This document shows positions 35,079 to 42,100 of a stretch of 42,100 bases of DNA, piece by piece. Position 1 is the first letter of the stretch; each line of letters starts with the position of its first letter. Position numbers and translations under genes: made by a program. The DNA is from Pseudomonadota bacterium (GTDB taxonomy: Bacteria; Pseudomonadota; Alphaproteobacteria; Micropepsales; Micropepsaceae): positions 1 to 42,100 of the forward strand of contig JAJZGY010000017.1 in NCBI GenBank assembly GCA_021804785.1. The letters run 5' to 3'. Under the pieces are notes generated by a model. It saw only the letters and a program-made list of their open reading frames with translations. It was not told the origin of the DNA and ran no database searches.

Positions 35079-36050
35079 TCAGGGGCGCAGCACGATCGCC
35101 CCGGTGGTTGTGCGCGAATGCAGAGCAATATGTGCAGCGCGGGCCTCTTTGAGCGGGAACTCGGCATGAATGTGGATCTTGATGGTCCCCCGCACAATGA
35201 GGTCAAAGACGTCGTTGGCGGTGGCCTGTAATTCCTGCTGTGTACTAACATAATCAAAAAGTGTTGGCCGGGTTACAAAGAGAGAGCCCTTCTGGGCCAA
35301 CACGGCCGGAGAAAAGGCGGGCACCGGCCCAGACGCGTTGCCAAAGCTGACCATCATGCCACGTCGGGCCAGACAGTTGAGGGAGCCGTCCCAAGTGTCC
35401 TTGCCGATTGAATCATAGACGACAGGTACGCCACGACCTCCGGTCAGCGCGCGCACTTTTTCCACCCAGTCCTCGGTACGTGTGTTCAGAACATGCGCAC
35501 AGCCATACTCGAGGGCGAGAGCTCGTTTGTCGTCTGAGCCTACGGTACCGATCACCTGTACGCCGAGGGCACGGGCCCACTGGCTGGCGATTGAGCCCAC
35601 TCCTCCTGCAGCTGCATGCCACAAGATGGTTTGGCCTGGCGCAACGGCAAAGCAGCGCTTCAGCAGAAATTGTACGGTCATGCCCTTGAGCATGGCGGCG
35701 ACAGCGATGTCATCGCCCAACTGTGGCGGTAAGGTAATCAGCCGGTCGGCCCGAACATTGGCACCGTCTGCATAGCCGACAAGAGGCTGGGTGCAATAGC
35801 CCACGCGCTGACCCAAATGAAAGCCCGTCACCCCGTCACCGAGGGCTTCGATGATCCCCACTGCCTCACCGCCAAGCGTGGCCGGCAGGGGCACAGGATA
35901 GAGGCCGCTGCGGTGATAGGTGTCGATGAAGTTGACGCCAATGGCGGTGTGACGCAGCCGTGCGTGACCCGGCGGGGGCGTGGGCAGATCAATGTCGACA
36001 TATTCGAGAACGTCGGGCCCGCCTGTCTTGGCAATGCGAATGGCTTTCAT
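35079..36050 (-). CDS. Zinc-independent quinone oxidoreductase (NADPH:quinone, MDR family)
   Basis: The 323-residue product is a medium-chain dehydrogenase/reductase of the QOR (zeta-crystallin-like) group: KTGGPDVLEYVDIDLP near the start, GVNFIDTYHRSGLYPVPLPATLGGEAVG (about 42-70), and the NADPH-binding HAAAGGVGSIASQWARALG near 145-163. The usual structural-zinc cysteines are absent, as expected for this subfamily. It would reduce quinones one electron at a time. I start at ATG 36050 (MKAIRIAK); an ATG at 36110 adds 20 residues unlike the family. It converges on the HD gene 13 bases away and is divergent from the MFS gene. Confidence 0.9.
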   Translation of the reverse strand: MKAIRIAKTGGPDVLEYVDIDLPTPPPGHARLRHTAIGVNFIDTYHRSGLYPVPLPATLGGEAVGIIEALGDGVTGFHLGQRVGYCTQPLVGYADGANVRADRLITLPPQLGDDIAVAAMLKGMTVQFLLKRCFAVAPGQTILWHAAAGGVGSIASQWARALGVQVIGTVGSDDKRALALEYGCAHVLNTRTEDWVEKVRALTGGRGVPVVYDSIGKDTWDGSLNCLARRGMMVSFGNASGPVPAFSPAVLAQKGSLFVTRPTLFDYVSTQQELQATANDVFDLIVRGTIKIHIHAEFPLKEARAAHIALHSRTTTGAIVLRP

Positions 36051-36217
36051 CGGCAGCGTCTCCTGAAGATGGGCGAGGACGGGCGTCATGGGTACGAGGT
36101 GGTGGAGCACGATGACCCGCTTTGCGCCAAAATCAAGTTCCGGATGATGGCTTGCGTCGTGGCGCTAACAGAACAATGCTCGTTCGCACGAGAAGTCACG
36201 CGGCTTTGGTAGGACGA

Positions 36218-37435
36218 ATGGTGCGCGAAGCGGGTGGGCACAGCCTAGTGGTAAATGAGGCGGTGGGAGAAAGCCTCAGCCTGATACAGGCCGTTGCCGT
36301 GATCATGATGGGCGTTTGCGGATTGCTGATGTCCGGGGTGATGCCTGTCCTGATGGGCAGCTTGGTCGATCTGCACCGGATCGATCCTTCCCAGCTGGGG
36401 GTAACCGCCATGGCAGAAGGTCTTGTCATGGGGCTGTCGACGGCGGCGGCCTCGGCACTTTTGCCGCCCCGCGGTCTGCGGGCATGGGCTGTAGGGTCGT
36501 CACTGGCACTGGCGCTGATCAGTGGGGCCGGAGCCTGGGCGTCGGGCACCCTCGTGATCGGGCTGCGCGCGATGGCGGGTTTACCTGAAGGCATATTGCT
36601 GTGGATCAGCATCGGCATGATTGCCCGACACGCGACTCCCGAGCGGATGAGTGCGGTGCTGCTGGCGGCGATGACGGCAGCACAGTTCGTCCTTGCGCTG
36701 CTGCTCACGCTGGTGGTGCTGCCGCGATTTGGCGTGTCGGGAGGGTTCATTGCGCTGGCTTTGGGAAGCCTGATGGCACTTTTGGCAGCGGGGAAACTAC
36801 CGCGGTCCTACGCGCCCCTTATAAAGCCCGTAGGGGAAAGTTCGGCGCCGCCATTGCGCGGCTGGGTTGCATTGGCGGCAACAGTGATCTTTACCGCGTC
36901 GTTTCCCGCAGTTGCGGTCTTTCTGCTGCCTATCGCCCATCAGGCAGGTCATGATGCTGAGGTGGCACGTCTGGCGCTGACTTTGTCGCTGCTCGCCCAG
37001 CTGGTTGGCGGGAGCATGGCGACATGGATTGCCGGGCGCATTCACTATCTTCCGGTGCTGCTTGGCGGGAGTGCGATCTATGTCGGTTGCTGGGCGGTGA
37101 TGGGTGTTCAGGAGCCAAGCTGGGCGTTCATCGCCGCGGTAACTGTGACGGGATTCTGCTATCTCGGCATCACGCCTTTTCTGGTGCCGATGCTGATTGA
37201 GGCTGATCCCTCACGGCGAGCCGCGATGATGGGTGGGGGGGCCCAGGTTCTGGCGGGCGCCCTGGGTCCGCTGGTTTCCTCTCAGCTGGTAAGCCGGAAT
37301 AATGTGGATCCCGTCCTCTGGCTCGCGGTGACGCTCATGCTGTGCGGTCTTTCCGTCATTGTAGGTCTTTATTTTGTCGAGCGCCGCCAGCGTCACCTGC
37401 GGCAGCTGGTGGTCGTGTCACAGGATCTCAGCTAA
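36218..37435 (+). CDS. MFS transporter, substrate unknown
   Basis: A 405-residue inner-membrane protein with about 12 helices and typical MFS rhythm, including GVCGLLMSGVMPVLMGSLVD near the first helix and a central loop with Arg/Lys (PRSYAPLIKPVGESS) between the two halves. No drug or sugar signature is clear. I start at ATG 36218 with AGGA three bases upstream; GTG 36221 would have better spacing (6), and ATG 36176 or 36122 are also open, the latter giving unlikely non-membrane residues. It is divergent from the oxidoreductase and overlaps the convergent hydrolase by 8 bases. Confidence 0.78.
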   Translation: MVREAGGHSLVVNEAVGESLSLIQAVAVIMMGVCGLLMSGVMPVLMGSLVDLHRIDPSQLGVTAMAEGLVMGLSTAAASALLPPRGLRAWAVGSSLALALISGAGAWASGTLVIGLRAMAGLPEGILLWISIGMIARHATPERMSAVLLAAMTAAQFVLALLLTLVVLPRFGVSGGFIALALGSLMALLAAGKLPRSYAPLIKPVGESSAPPLRGWVALAATVIFTASFPAVAVFLLPIAHQAGHDAEVARLALTLSLLAQLVGGSMATWIAGRIHYLPVLLGGSAIYVGCWAVMGVQEPSWAFIAAVTVTGFCYLGITPFLVPMLIEADPSRRAAMMGGGAQVLAGALGPLVSSQLVSRNNVDPVLWLAVTLMLCGLSVIVGLYFVERRQRHLRQLVVVSQDLS

Positions 37436-38126
37436 GATGCTGACGCAGAAAGGTCGTTGAGCGGGTGTTGGCAAGATCGGCACAGGCCTGATCGTAATTG
37501 GTGCCACCCTGACGGGCGAAGGCGTGGTCCATTGTAGGGTAGTGGTGGAGCGTGATCAGCGGATTGACTTTGAGCTCTTCGGTGATTTTTTCCTGGGCCT
37601 CTGGCGGCACGAACTGATCTTTGCCAGCGATATGCAGCATGAGCGGAGCGCGAATAGTACGGGCTTCTGCCAGACGGTCCTGGATATTCACGCCATAGTA
37701 GCCAACGCAAGCATCAGCGTCGGTGCGGCAGGCGGTCAGATAGGCAAGCTGTCCCCCCAGACAATAGCCGACGGCCCCGACCTTGCCGGTGCAGCCGGAC
37801 AGGTGGCGCGTGTAGTTGATCGCGGTCGCGATGTCGGTGATGCCCTTGTCGATGTCAAAGCGGGTCATAAGATCGAAGGCACGCTTCCACTCTGCGTCGG
37901 TCTTGTCCGTCAATTCCACGCCAGGTTCGAGCCGCCAGAATAGGTCGGGGGCGAGGGCAAAAAAGCCGCGCGCGGCATAGGCGTCAGCGATGTCGCGCAT
38001 GACCTGGTTTATGCCGAATATTTCCTGGATGACGATAAGGCCCGGACCGCGCCTGGATTCCGGTACTGAAAGATAGCCCTGGAAACGGCCGTCCTTACCT
38101 TCAAGCGTAATCTGGCTTCCACCCAT
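37428..38126 (-). CDS. Dienelactone hydrolase family protein
   Basis: The 232-residue product is an alpha/beta hydrolase of the dienelactone group with a Cys-Asp-His triad: Cys122 in GYCLGG, Asp170 in AGKDQFVP and His201 in MDHAFAR; Glu36 (IQEIFG) matches the assisting glutamate of the family. The real substrate may be a carboxymethylenebutenolide or another ester; no aromatic-degradation genes are near. It ends inside the last codons of the MFS gene (8-base overlap). It lies 87 bases downstream of the DUF255 gene on the same strand. Confidence 0.88.
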   Translation of the reverse strand: MGGSQITLEGKDGRFQGYLSVPESRRGPGLIVIQEIFGINQVMRDIADAYAARGFFALAPDLFWRLEPGVELTDKTDAEWKRAFDLMTRFDIDKGITDIATAINYTRHLSGCTGKVGAVGYCLGGQLAYLTACRTDADACVGYYGVNIQDRLAEARTIRAPLMLHIAGKDQFVPPEAQEKITEELKVNPLITLHHYPTMDHAFARQGGTNYDQACADLANTRSTTFLRQHLS

Positions 38127-38213
38127 AGCTCGTCTCCCCGGAAATCAGCGCCCGCAGGCTAACCCGAGCTGGCGCTGTGGCAAAGTCTCGAATTGCAGAT
38201 TTGAGCCGGCCCG

Positions 38214-40298
38214 TCAGTTTGGCTTCTGGCCGTCTTTTGCCGCCTCGGCACGGGCCTTCATTGCCATCGCAAGTTGTGCTGGCAGGATCAGCTGTTGGGC
38301 AAGCTGTCCCGGATCGGTGATTGGCGCCGAACACATGGTGTTTTGGCAGATATAGGCGGTTGGTTCTCCGTCCTGCATCGTCTTGCCGTGCGCGATATGA
38401 CCTTGCGGCAATTTGTGTGCCGGCGAGATGACCAAGAGCACATGCGCAGGTAAAGTCCGCGAGCGTACGGCATCAACAAGAGCGCGCGTCTTAGCGTTCG
38501 CGCTGGGGCCTACGATCACGATCTGCAGGGAGAGCAGCGCGGTTTCAAAGCTGCTCAGATAGGTCGGCATTGACAGGGGCGCTCGTCCCAGCTCACCGGC
38601 AAAAGCGGTCAGGATGGCGTTGAGGCGATCGCGATAGGCGGTATCAGCAGTGACGAGAAAAAGCTTGGTCAGCTCGCCGATCATCACCCCATTTGCACTA
38701 GGCGTCACTTGATCGAATATCGTCCGTGGACGGACAAAAAGGGCGGGATCGTCATTTGCAGTGATGCAGTAGCCACCGTGAATTGGGTCCCAATACCTCG
38801 CATCTAGCACCCGCACCCAGGCCTTTGCATGTTCGATGTAGCGGGCATCCTGAGTGGCGTCAAAGAGTGCGAGCGCTGCACGGATCATTTGGGCATAGTC
38901 GTCGGAGAAGCCTTCCTTGCTGCGGGAATTGGCACACCAGCTGTGTGAGAGGCGGTCGCCATCGCCAAGTGTGCTGCGGATGAATTCAAAGGTGCTTTGG
39001 GCGATTGCCAGCCATTCGGGCTTTTTCAGCGTGACGCCAGCGCGGGCAAGTGCGGCGATCGCCAGGCCGTTCCAGTCGGTCAGAATCTGCTCATCGCGCT
39101 GAGGCGCGGGGCGCTTGTAGCGTGCTTCCAGGAGTAGGCTGCGCTGGCGGGCAAACAGGGTTTCATCTGCGCCTGCGAGAGGGTAGCCGGCAATAGGGCC
39201 CAGCCGGTGCAGAACGTTCTTGCCGTTCAGGCTGCCTTCGCGCGTGACGTTGTAGACTTCCTTGAAGCGCTGCGAAAATGTGCCTTTTAGTGTGGCGTCG
39301 ATTTCTGCTTCGCTCCAGACATAAAACTTTCCTTCTTCACCGTCACTGTCAGAGTCGATGCACGCGGCAAAGCCATCGCCAAGGCGCATGTCGCGCAGCA
39401 AAAATTGCACAGTTTCGTGGATGCGATCGATGAAGAGCGGCCACTGGTTGAACTGGGCAACGCGAATGAGCTGCTCTATGAGAAGGGCTTGATCATACAG
39501 CGTCTTCTCGAAATTGGGTACGGTCCAGCGCTCGTCCGTGGCGTAGCGCGCAAACCCGCCGCCCACGTGATCCCAGACAGCGCCCATGCACAGGTTATGA
39601 AGGGACGTAAGCACGATCTGGCTGAATTGGTCGAGACCTGTACGCAGGAACGCGTTCCACATCACGTCGAGCAGATGTGGTGAAGGAAATTTCTGTGGTC
39701 CGGTTATGCCACCGTAGAAGATGTCGAAAGCCTGGCCGATGCGGACGGAGGCGGCATCGAGCACGCTGTTGTTGATTGGCCCACGACGGTCACTGGCCCA
39801 CAGCTCGGTAAGGCCGTCGCGTACGCGCGTCGCGTTGGCGAGTACATCCTGCTGTTGCTCGCGCCAGGAGCGGGCGAGGTCGGTGAGGACGCGGGTGAAG
39901 GAGGGTGAGCCAAAACGCTCTTCTTTCGGCAGATAGCTGGTGGCGAAAAAGGGTTCGGCTTGGGGGGTGAGAAACACGTTCAATGGCCAGCCGCCGCCAT
40001 GGCCGAGCATATTGGCTGAAGCCTGGTAAAGCTGGTCGAGGTCGGGACGCTGCTCACGGTCGACCAGGATCGGGATGAAATCCGCATTGATGAGCGCGGC
40101 CGTTGCTGAGTCGGAGAAACTCTCCGCGTTCATGACGTGGCACCAGTGACAGGCGGTATAGCCAATGGACAGAAGAATTGGCTTGCCTTGCGTGCGTGCC
40201 TCTTCAAGGGCAGTTTCATCCCAGACGCGCCAGTCAACGGGATTGTCCTTATGGGCAAGGAGGTAGGGGCTGGTCGCGTGGGCGAGCTGATTGCTCAT
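38214..40298 (-). CDS. DUF255/YyaL-family thioredoxin-like protein
   Basis: The 694-residue product has an N-terminal thioredoxin-fold domain with the hallmark NPVDWRVWDETALEEA and GYTACHWCHVM (about residues 46-56), then a long alpha/alpha six-barrel region with GGWPLNVFLTPQ near 102-113, GGGFARYATDERW and ILTDWNGLAIAAL. Relatives include SSP411/spermatogenesis-associated protein 20; function is poorly known. It is divergent from the DUF6489 gene. Full family length, so it is intact. The CxxC-type HWCH pair suggests a redox or metal role, by family. Confidence 0.9.
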   Translation of the reverse strand: MSNQLAHATSPYLLAHKDNPVDWRVWDETALEEARTQGKPILLSIGYTACHWCHVMNAESFSDSATAALINADFIPILVDREQRPDLDQLYQASANMLGHGGGWPLNVFLTPQAEPFFATSYLPKEERFGSPSFTRVLTDLARSWREQQQDVLANATRVRDGLTELWASDRRGPINNSVLDAASVRIGQAFDIFYGGITGPQKFPSPHLLDVMWNAFLRTGLDQFSQIVLTSLHNLCMGAVWDHVGGGFARYATDERWTVPNFEKTLYDQALLIEQLIRVAQFNQWPLFIDRIHETVQFLLRDMRLGDGFAACIDSDSDGEEGKFYVWSEAEIDATLKGTFSQRFKEVYNVTREGSLNGKNVLHRLGPIAGYPLAGADETLFARQRSLLLEARYKRPAPQRDEQILTDWNGLAIAALARAGVTLKKPEWLAIAQSTFEFIRSTLGDGDRLSHSWCANSRSKEGFSDDYAQMIRAALALFDATQDARYIEHAKAWVRVLDARYWDPIHGGYCITANDDPALFVRPRTIFDQVTPSANGVMIGELTKLFLVTADTAYRDRLNAILTAFAGELGRAPLSMPTYLSSFETALLSLQIVIVGPSANAKTRALVDAVRSRTLPAHVLLVISPAHKLPQGHIAHGKTMQDGEPTAYICQNTMCSAPITDPGQLAQQLILPAQLAMAMKARAEAAKDGQKPN

Positions 40299-40349
40299 GA
40301 ATGAATCCTGGGCTTTCGGTGAGAGAACTGTGCTTTCCTAGCGTGGTAA

Positions 40350-40363
40350 TGTCCGACTGGACA
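40350..40363. promoter_or_regulatory. Inverted repeat in the divergent spacer before DUF6489
   Basis: TGTCC (40350-40354) and GGACA (40359-40363) flank GACT, forming a 14-base hyphenated palindrome in the 89-base divergent spacer between the DUF255 and DUF6489 genes. It may be an operator, but arms of five bases can arise by chance. Confidence 0.25.
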
Positions 40364-40387
40364 AGCGGTTGGTGAGGAAGGTGTGCG

Positions 40388-40657
40388 GTGAAGCTTAACA
40401 TCGAGATTGACATGACCCCTGAAGAGGCACGGCGGGTGATGGGTTTGCCGGATCTGGGACCGTTGCAGGCGGTGGTGCTGGCCGAAATGGAAAAGCGCAT
40501 GCACAAGGCGCTGGATGCGGCAAACCCGGAAGCGATGGTGAAGGCGTGGATGGCGCCCGGGCTTCAGGGTTGGGATGCCTTCAATCGATTGTTCCAGGAG
40601 GCGGCGCGGCGCAACGCCGGGAAGGACCGGGGTAGCGACAAAGGGACTTCCCGCTAG
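40388..40657 (+). CDS. DUF6489 family protein
   Basis: The 89-residue product starts MKLNIEIDMTPEEARRVMGLPDLGPLQAVVLAEMEKRM and ends WDAFNRLFQEAARRN, matching DUF6489 proteins that occur just before mnmE in alphaproteobacteria. It is cytoplasmic, mainly helical, and of unknown function. The start is GTG 40388 preceded by GGAAGG; no nearby ATG works as well. Its stop is 4 bases before the mnmE ATG, so the pair is probably translated from one message, which hints at a role beside tRNA modification or the replication-segregation cluster. Confidence 0.82.
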   Translation: MKLNIEIDMTPEEARRVMGLPDLGPLQAVVLAEMEKRMHKALDAANPEAMVKAWMAPGLQGWDAFNRLFQEAARRNAGKDRGSDKGTSR

Positions 40658-40661
40658 CAGC

Positions 40662-41981
40662 ATGACGGCAACGATATTTGCCCTTTCGAGCGCGCCGGGG
40701 CGCGCCGGTGTCGCAGTGATAAGGGTCTCTGGCGACAGGGCCCGGGACGCAGTCGAAGCGTTGACGGGACGGGCACCTCCGGCGCCGCGACAGGCGGTCT
40801 TGGCGGGTCTGCGTGATGGTGCGGGGACGTTGATTGACCATGGGCTCTGCCTCTGGTTTGGCGCGCCCGCGAGCTTTACCGGGGAGGATGTCTGCGAGTT
40901 TCAGATTCATGGCGGGCGGGCCGTGATCGCGGCGTTGCTGGGCGCGCTCGGCCAGATTGAGGGACTGCGGCCGGCCCGGCCCGGTGAGTTTACCCGGCGC
41001 GCTGTGGAACACGGAAAATTTGATCTTACTGCTGCGGAAGCGCTTGGGGATCTCGTCGCGGCTGAGACCGAGCAGCAAAGGCTGTTGGCGCTGCGCCAGC
41101 AGGAGGGCGCGCTTGGTGAACTTTATGAGCGGTGGCGCAGGCAGTTGATCCGGGCGCTGGCTTGGGCCGAGGCGGTGATAGATTTTGGCGAGGAGGAGGT
41201 CCCGGAGAGTGTCTGGACAAAAGTCACTAGGGACGCGCGTGTTCTTGCAAACGAGATGCAACAGCATCTGAATGACGGCCAGCGTGGCGAGCTCATAAGA
41301 GATGGCCTGACGATTGCTGTTGTAGGTCCGCCAAATGCTGGAAAAAGTAGTCTTGTCAATATCTTGGCAAGACGCGATGTGGCGATTGTGGCGCCAACCG
41401 CGGGCACGACCCGCGATTTGATCGAGGTGCGTCTCGATCTTTCGGGCTATGCGGTAACGCTGGTGGACACGGCCGGTCTGCGCGAAGCCGGTGAAGAAAT
41501 AGAGGCGGAGGGTATTCGTCGTTCTCTGGCTCGCGCGAGAAGCGCCGATCTGCGATTGCTGTTGCTCGACGCCAGCGCGCCACAGACCTCGGATTTGGTG
41601 CCCCTCGAGGTGCGCAGTACTGCCGATATCGTGGTGTGGAACAAGGTCGACCGGGCTCGGGTTCCAGATGCTGGAGGGCTGGCAATCTCCGCGCGAACGG
41701 GAGAGGGCGTTCCAGACATTATCGAAGCGTTGGCAGAACGGGTTCGGGAGCGGCTGGAGTCCCCGAGTGAAGCCCCGGTATTGACCCGCGCCCGACACCG
41801 CAAAGCGGTAGAGGAGGCGGTGACGGCCCTTAAGCGGGCGTTGCTGGTGCCCGAGGGCGCGCCGGAACTGATGGCGGAGGATCTGAGGCTGGCTGGTCGG
41901 GCTCTGGGGCAGATCACCGGTGCAGTCGATGTCGAGGAGCTCCTTGACGTGATTTTCAAGGATTTTTGTATCGGTAAGTGA
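40662..41981 (+). CDS. mnmE: tRNA modification GTPase MnmE
   Basis: MnmE acts with MnmG to add carboxymethylaminomethyl groups to the wobble uridine of several tRNAs. The 439-residue product has the N-terminal formyl-THF-binding domain (MTATIFALSSAPGRAGVAVIRVSG), GTPase motifs GPPNAGKSS (222-230), TAGTTRD (246-252), DTAG (269-272) and NKVD, and the C-terminal CIGK (436-439) with its conserved Cys. ATG 40662 is right after DUF6489; an in-frame upstream extension lacks family match. mnmG follows after two parS sites. Confidence 0.97.
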   Translation: MTATIFALSSAPGRAGVAVIRVSGDRARDAVEALTGRAPPAPRQAVLAGLRDGAGTLIDHGLCLWFGAPASFTGEDVCEFQIHGGRAVIAALLGALGQIEGLRPARPGEFTRRAVEHGKFDLTAAEALGDLVAAETEQQRLLALRQQEGALGELYERWRRQLIRALAWAEAVIDFGEEEVPESVWTKVTRDARVLANEMQQHLNDGQRGELIRDGLTIAVVGPPNAGKSSLVNILARRDVAIVAPTAGTTRDLIEVRLDLSGYAVTLVDTAGLREAGEEIEAEGIRRSLARARSADLRLLLLDASAPQTSDLVPLEVRSTADIVVWNKVDRARVPDAGGLAISARTGEGVPDIIEALAERVRERLESPSEAPVLTRARHRKAVEEAVTALKRALLVPEGAPELMAEDLRLAGRALGQITGAVDVEELLDVIFKDFCIGK

Positions 41982-41984
41982 TCG

Positions 41985-42000
41985 TGTTTCACGTGAAACG
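41985..42000. other. parS centromere site 1
   Basis: TGTTTCACGTGAAACG matches the parS consensus TGTTTCACGTGAAACA at 15 of 16 positions; the core GTTTCACGTGAAAC (41986-41999) is a perfect palindrome. ParB binds such sites near the origin and loads the segregation complex. It begins 4 bases after the mnmE stop. Confidence 0.92.
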
Positions 42001-42013
42001 TTCGTCGAGAGAA

Positions 42014-42029
42014 TGTTTCACGTGAAACG
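42014..42029. other. parS centromere site 2
   Basis: A second TGTTTCACGTGAAACG with the same perfect 14-base core (42015-42028). It starts 29 bases from site 1, both between mnmE and mnmG. Paired parS sites beside the mnmG-rsmG-parA-parB cluster are typical of alphaproteobacteria; parAB itself would lie outside this window. Confidence 0.92.
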
Positions 42030-42068
42030 TCTTGCCCCTTTTGGGACGGCCGCTTATGTCTGCCCGCC

Positions 42069-42100
42069 ATGGCAGGCTTTGATGTCATTGTGATTGGCGG
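42069..42100 (+). CDS. mnmG: tRNA uridine-5-carboxymethylaminomethyl modification enzyme MnmG, 5' end only
   Basis: The frame from ATG 42069 gives MAGFDVIVIGG, the beginning of the FAD-binding Rossmann fold of MnmG (GidA). The rest is outside the window. It follows mnmE and the two parS sites, the order expected for mnmE-mnmG-rsmG-parAB. An ATG at 42056 is out of frame. Confidence rests on the dinucleotide-binding start and the context. Confidence 0.85.
   Translation, partial: MAGFDVIVIG

Noticed and set aside
40581-41798. Minus-strand open frame of about 405 codons opposite mnmE
   Set aside because: MnmE on the plus strand has all GTPase motifs and the CIGK end; the antisense translation resembles nothing.
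1-42100. CRISPR arrays, insertion sequences or prophage
   Set aside because: No spaced repeat arrays, transposase, integrase, terminal inverted repeats or phage structural genes could be seen anywhere in the window.

Overview
The window reads as a GC-rich alphaproteobacterial chromosome, not a mobile element. The gene pairs and overlaps are those of alphaproteobacterial housekeeping clusters: hemW-rdgB-rph beside hrcA-grpE, the secB/Tim44/mltA/smr group, dnaQ-coaE-aroE-maf-PPSRP, and hemE-hemH-hemJ-rho followed by mnmE-mnmG. I cannot fix the order or genus. No tRNA, rRNA, CRISPR array, insertion sequence or prophage gene was found.

Layout. 1-2525: tail of an unknown gene, a 0.44-kb stretch without a convincing gene, then aroC and fabI (minus). 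2620-6769: sterol-desaturase-family hydroxylase, a divergent XRE regulator with an unusual C-terminal domain, a small membrane protein, and a coupled DUF3311/sodium-solute-symporter pair. 6807-10660: an orphan pstB with a candidate PHO box 0.36 kb upstream, an AmpG-like permease, and an OlsB-like acyltransferase; pstB and olsB both suggest phosphate-linked physiology. 10699-14761: gshB, a SirB1-type protein and rsmI (minus), divergent from an LppC/LpoA-like lipoprotein. 14758-20300: hemW-rdgB-rph (minus), hrcA-grpE-dapB (plus), DUF2244. 20365-22701: glycine-zipper lipoprotein, nth, PfkB kinase. 22698-26472: yjbQ, smr, mltA and a Tim44-like gene (minus, tightly overlapped), with secB divergent. 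26469-30025: a compact minus-strand operon PPSRP-maf-aroE-coaE-dnaQ with overlaps of 1 or 4 bases.

At 30026-30329, between the PPSRP gene and hemE, lies the position that holds the replication origin in Caulobacter and related bacteria. Gene directions flip here: the run just to the left is mostly minus and the run just to the right mostly plus, as expected for transcription away from an origin. To the right come hemE-hemH-hemJ (late heme synthesis), rho, an HD-domain protein, a quinone oxidoreductase, an MFS transporter, a dienelactone-hydrolase-family protein, a large DUF255 thioredoxin-like protein, a DUF6489 protein, mnmE and the start of mnmG. Two near-perfect parS palindromes sit between mnmE and mnmG, about 12 kb from the candidate origin. 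The window therefore appears to span both the origin and part of the centromere.

Most of the region is conserved core genome. I did not find a clear multi-gene system that is undescribed. The least explained items are the XRE regulator and its repeat-rich promoter, the HD protein with a six-ligand dimetal pattern, the orphan pstB with a distant PHO box, and the duplicated N-terminal helix in the Smr protein.
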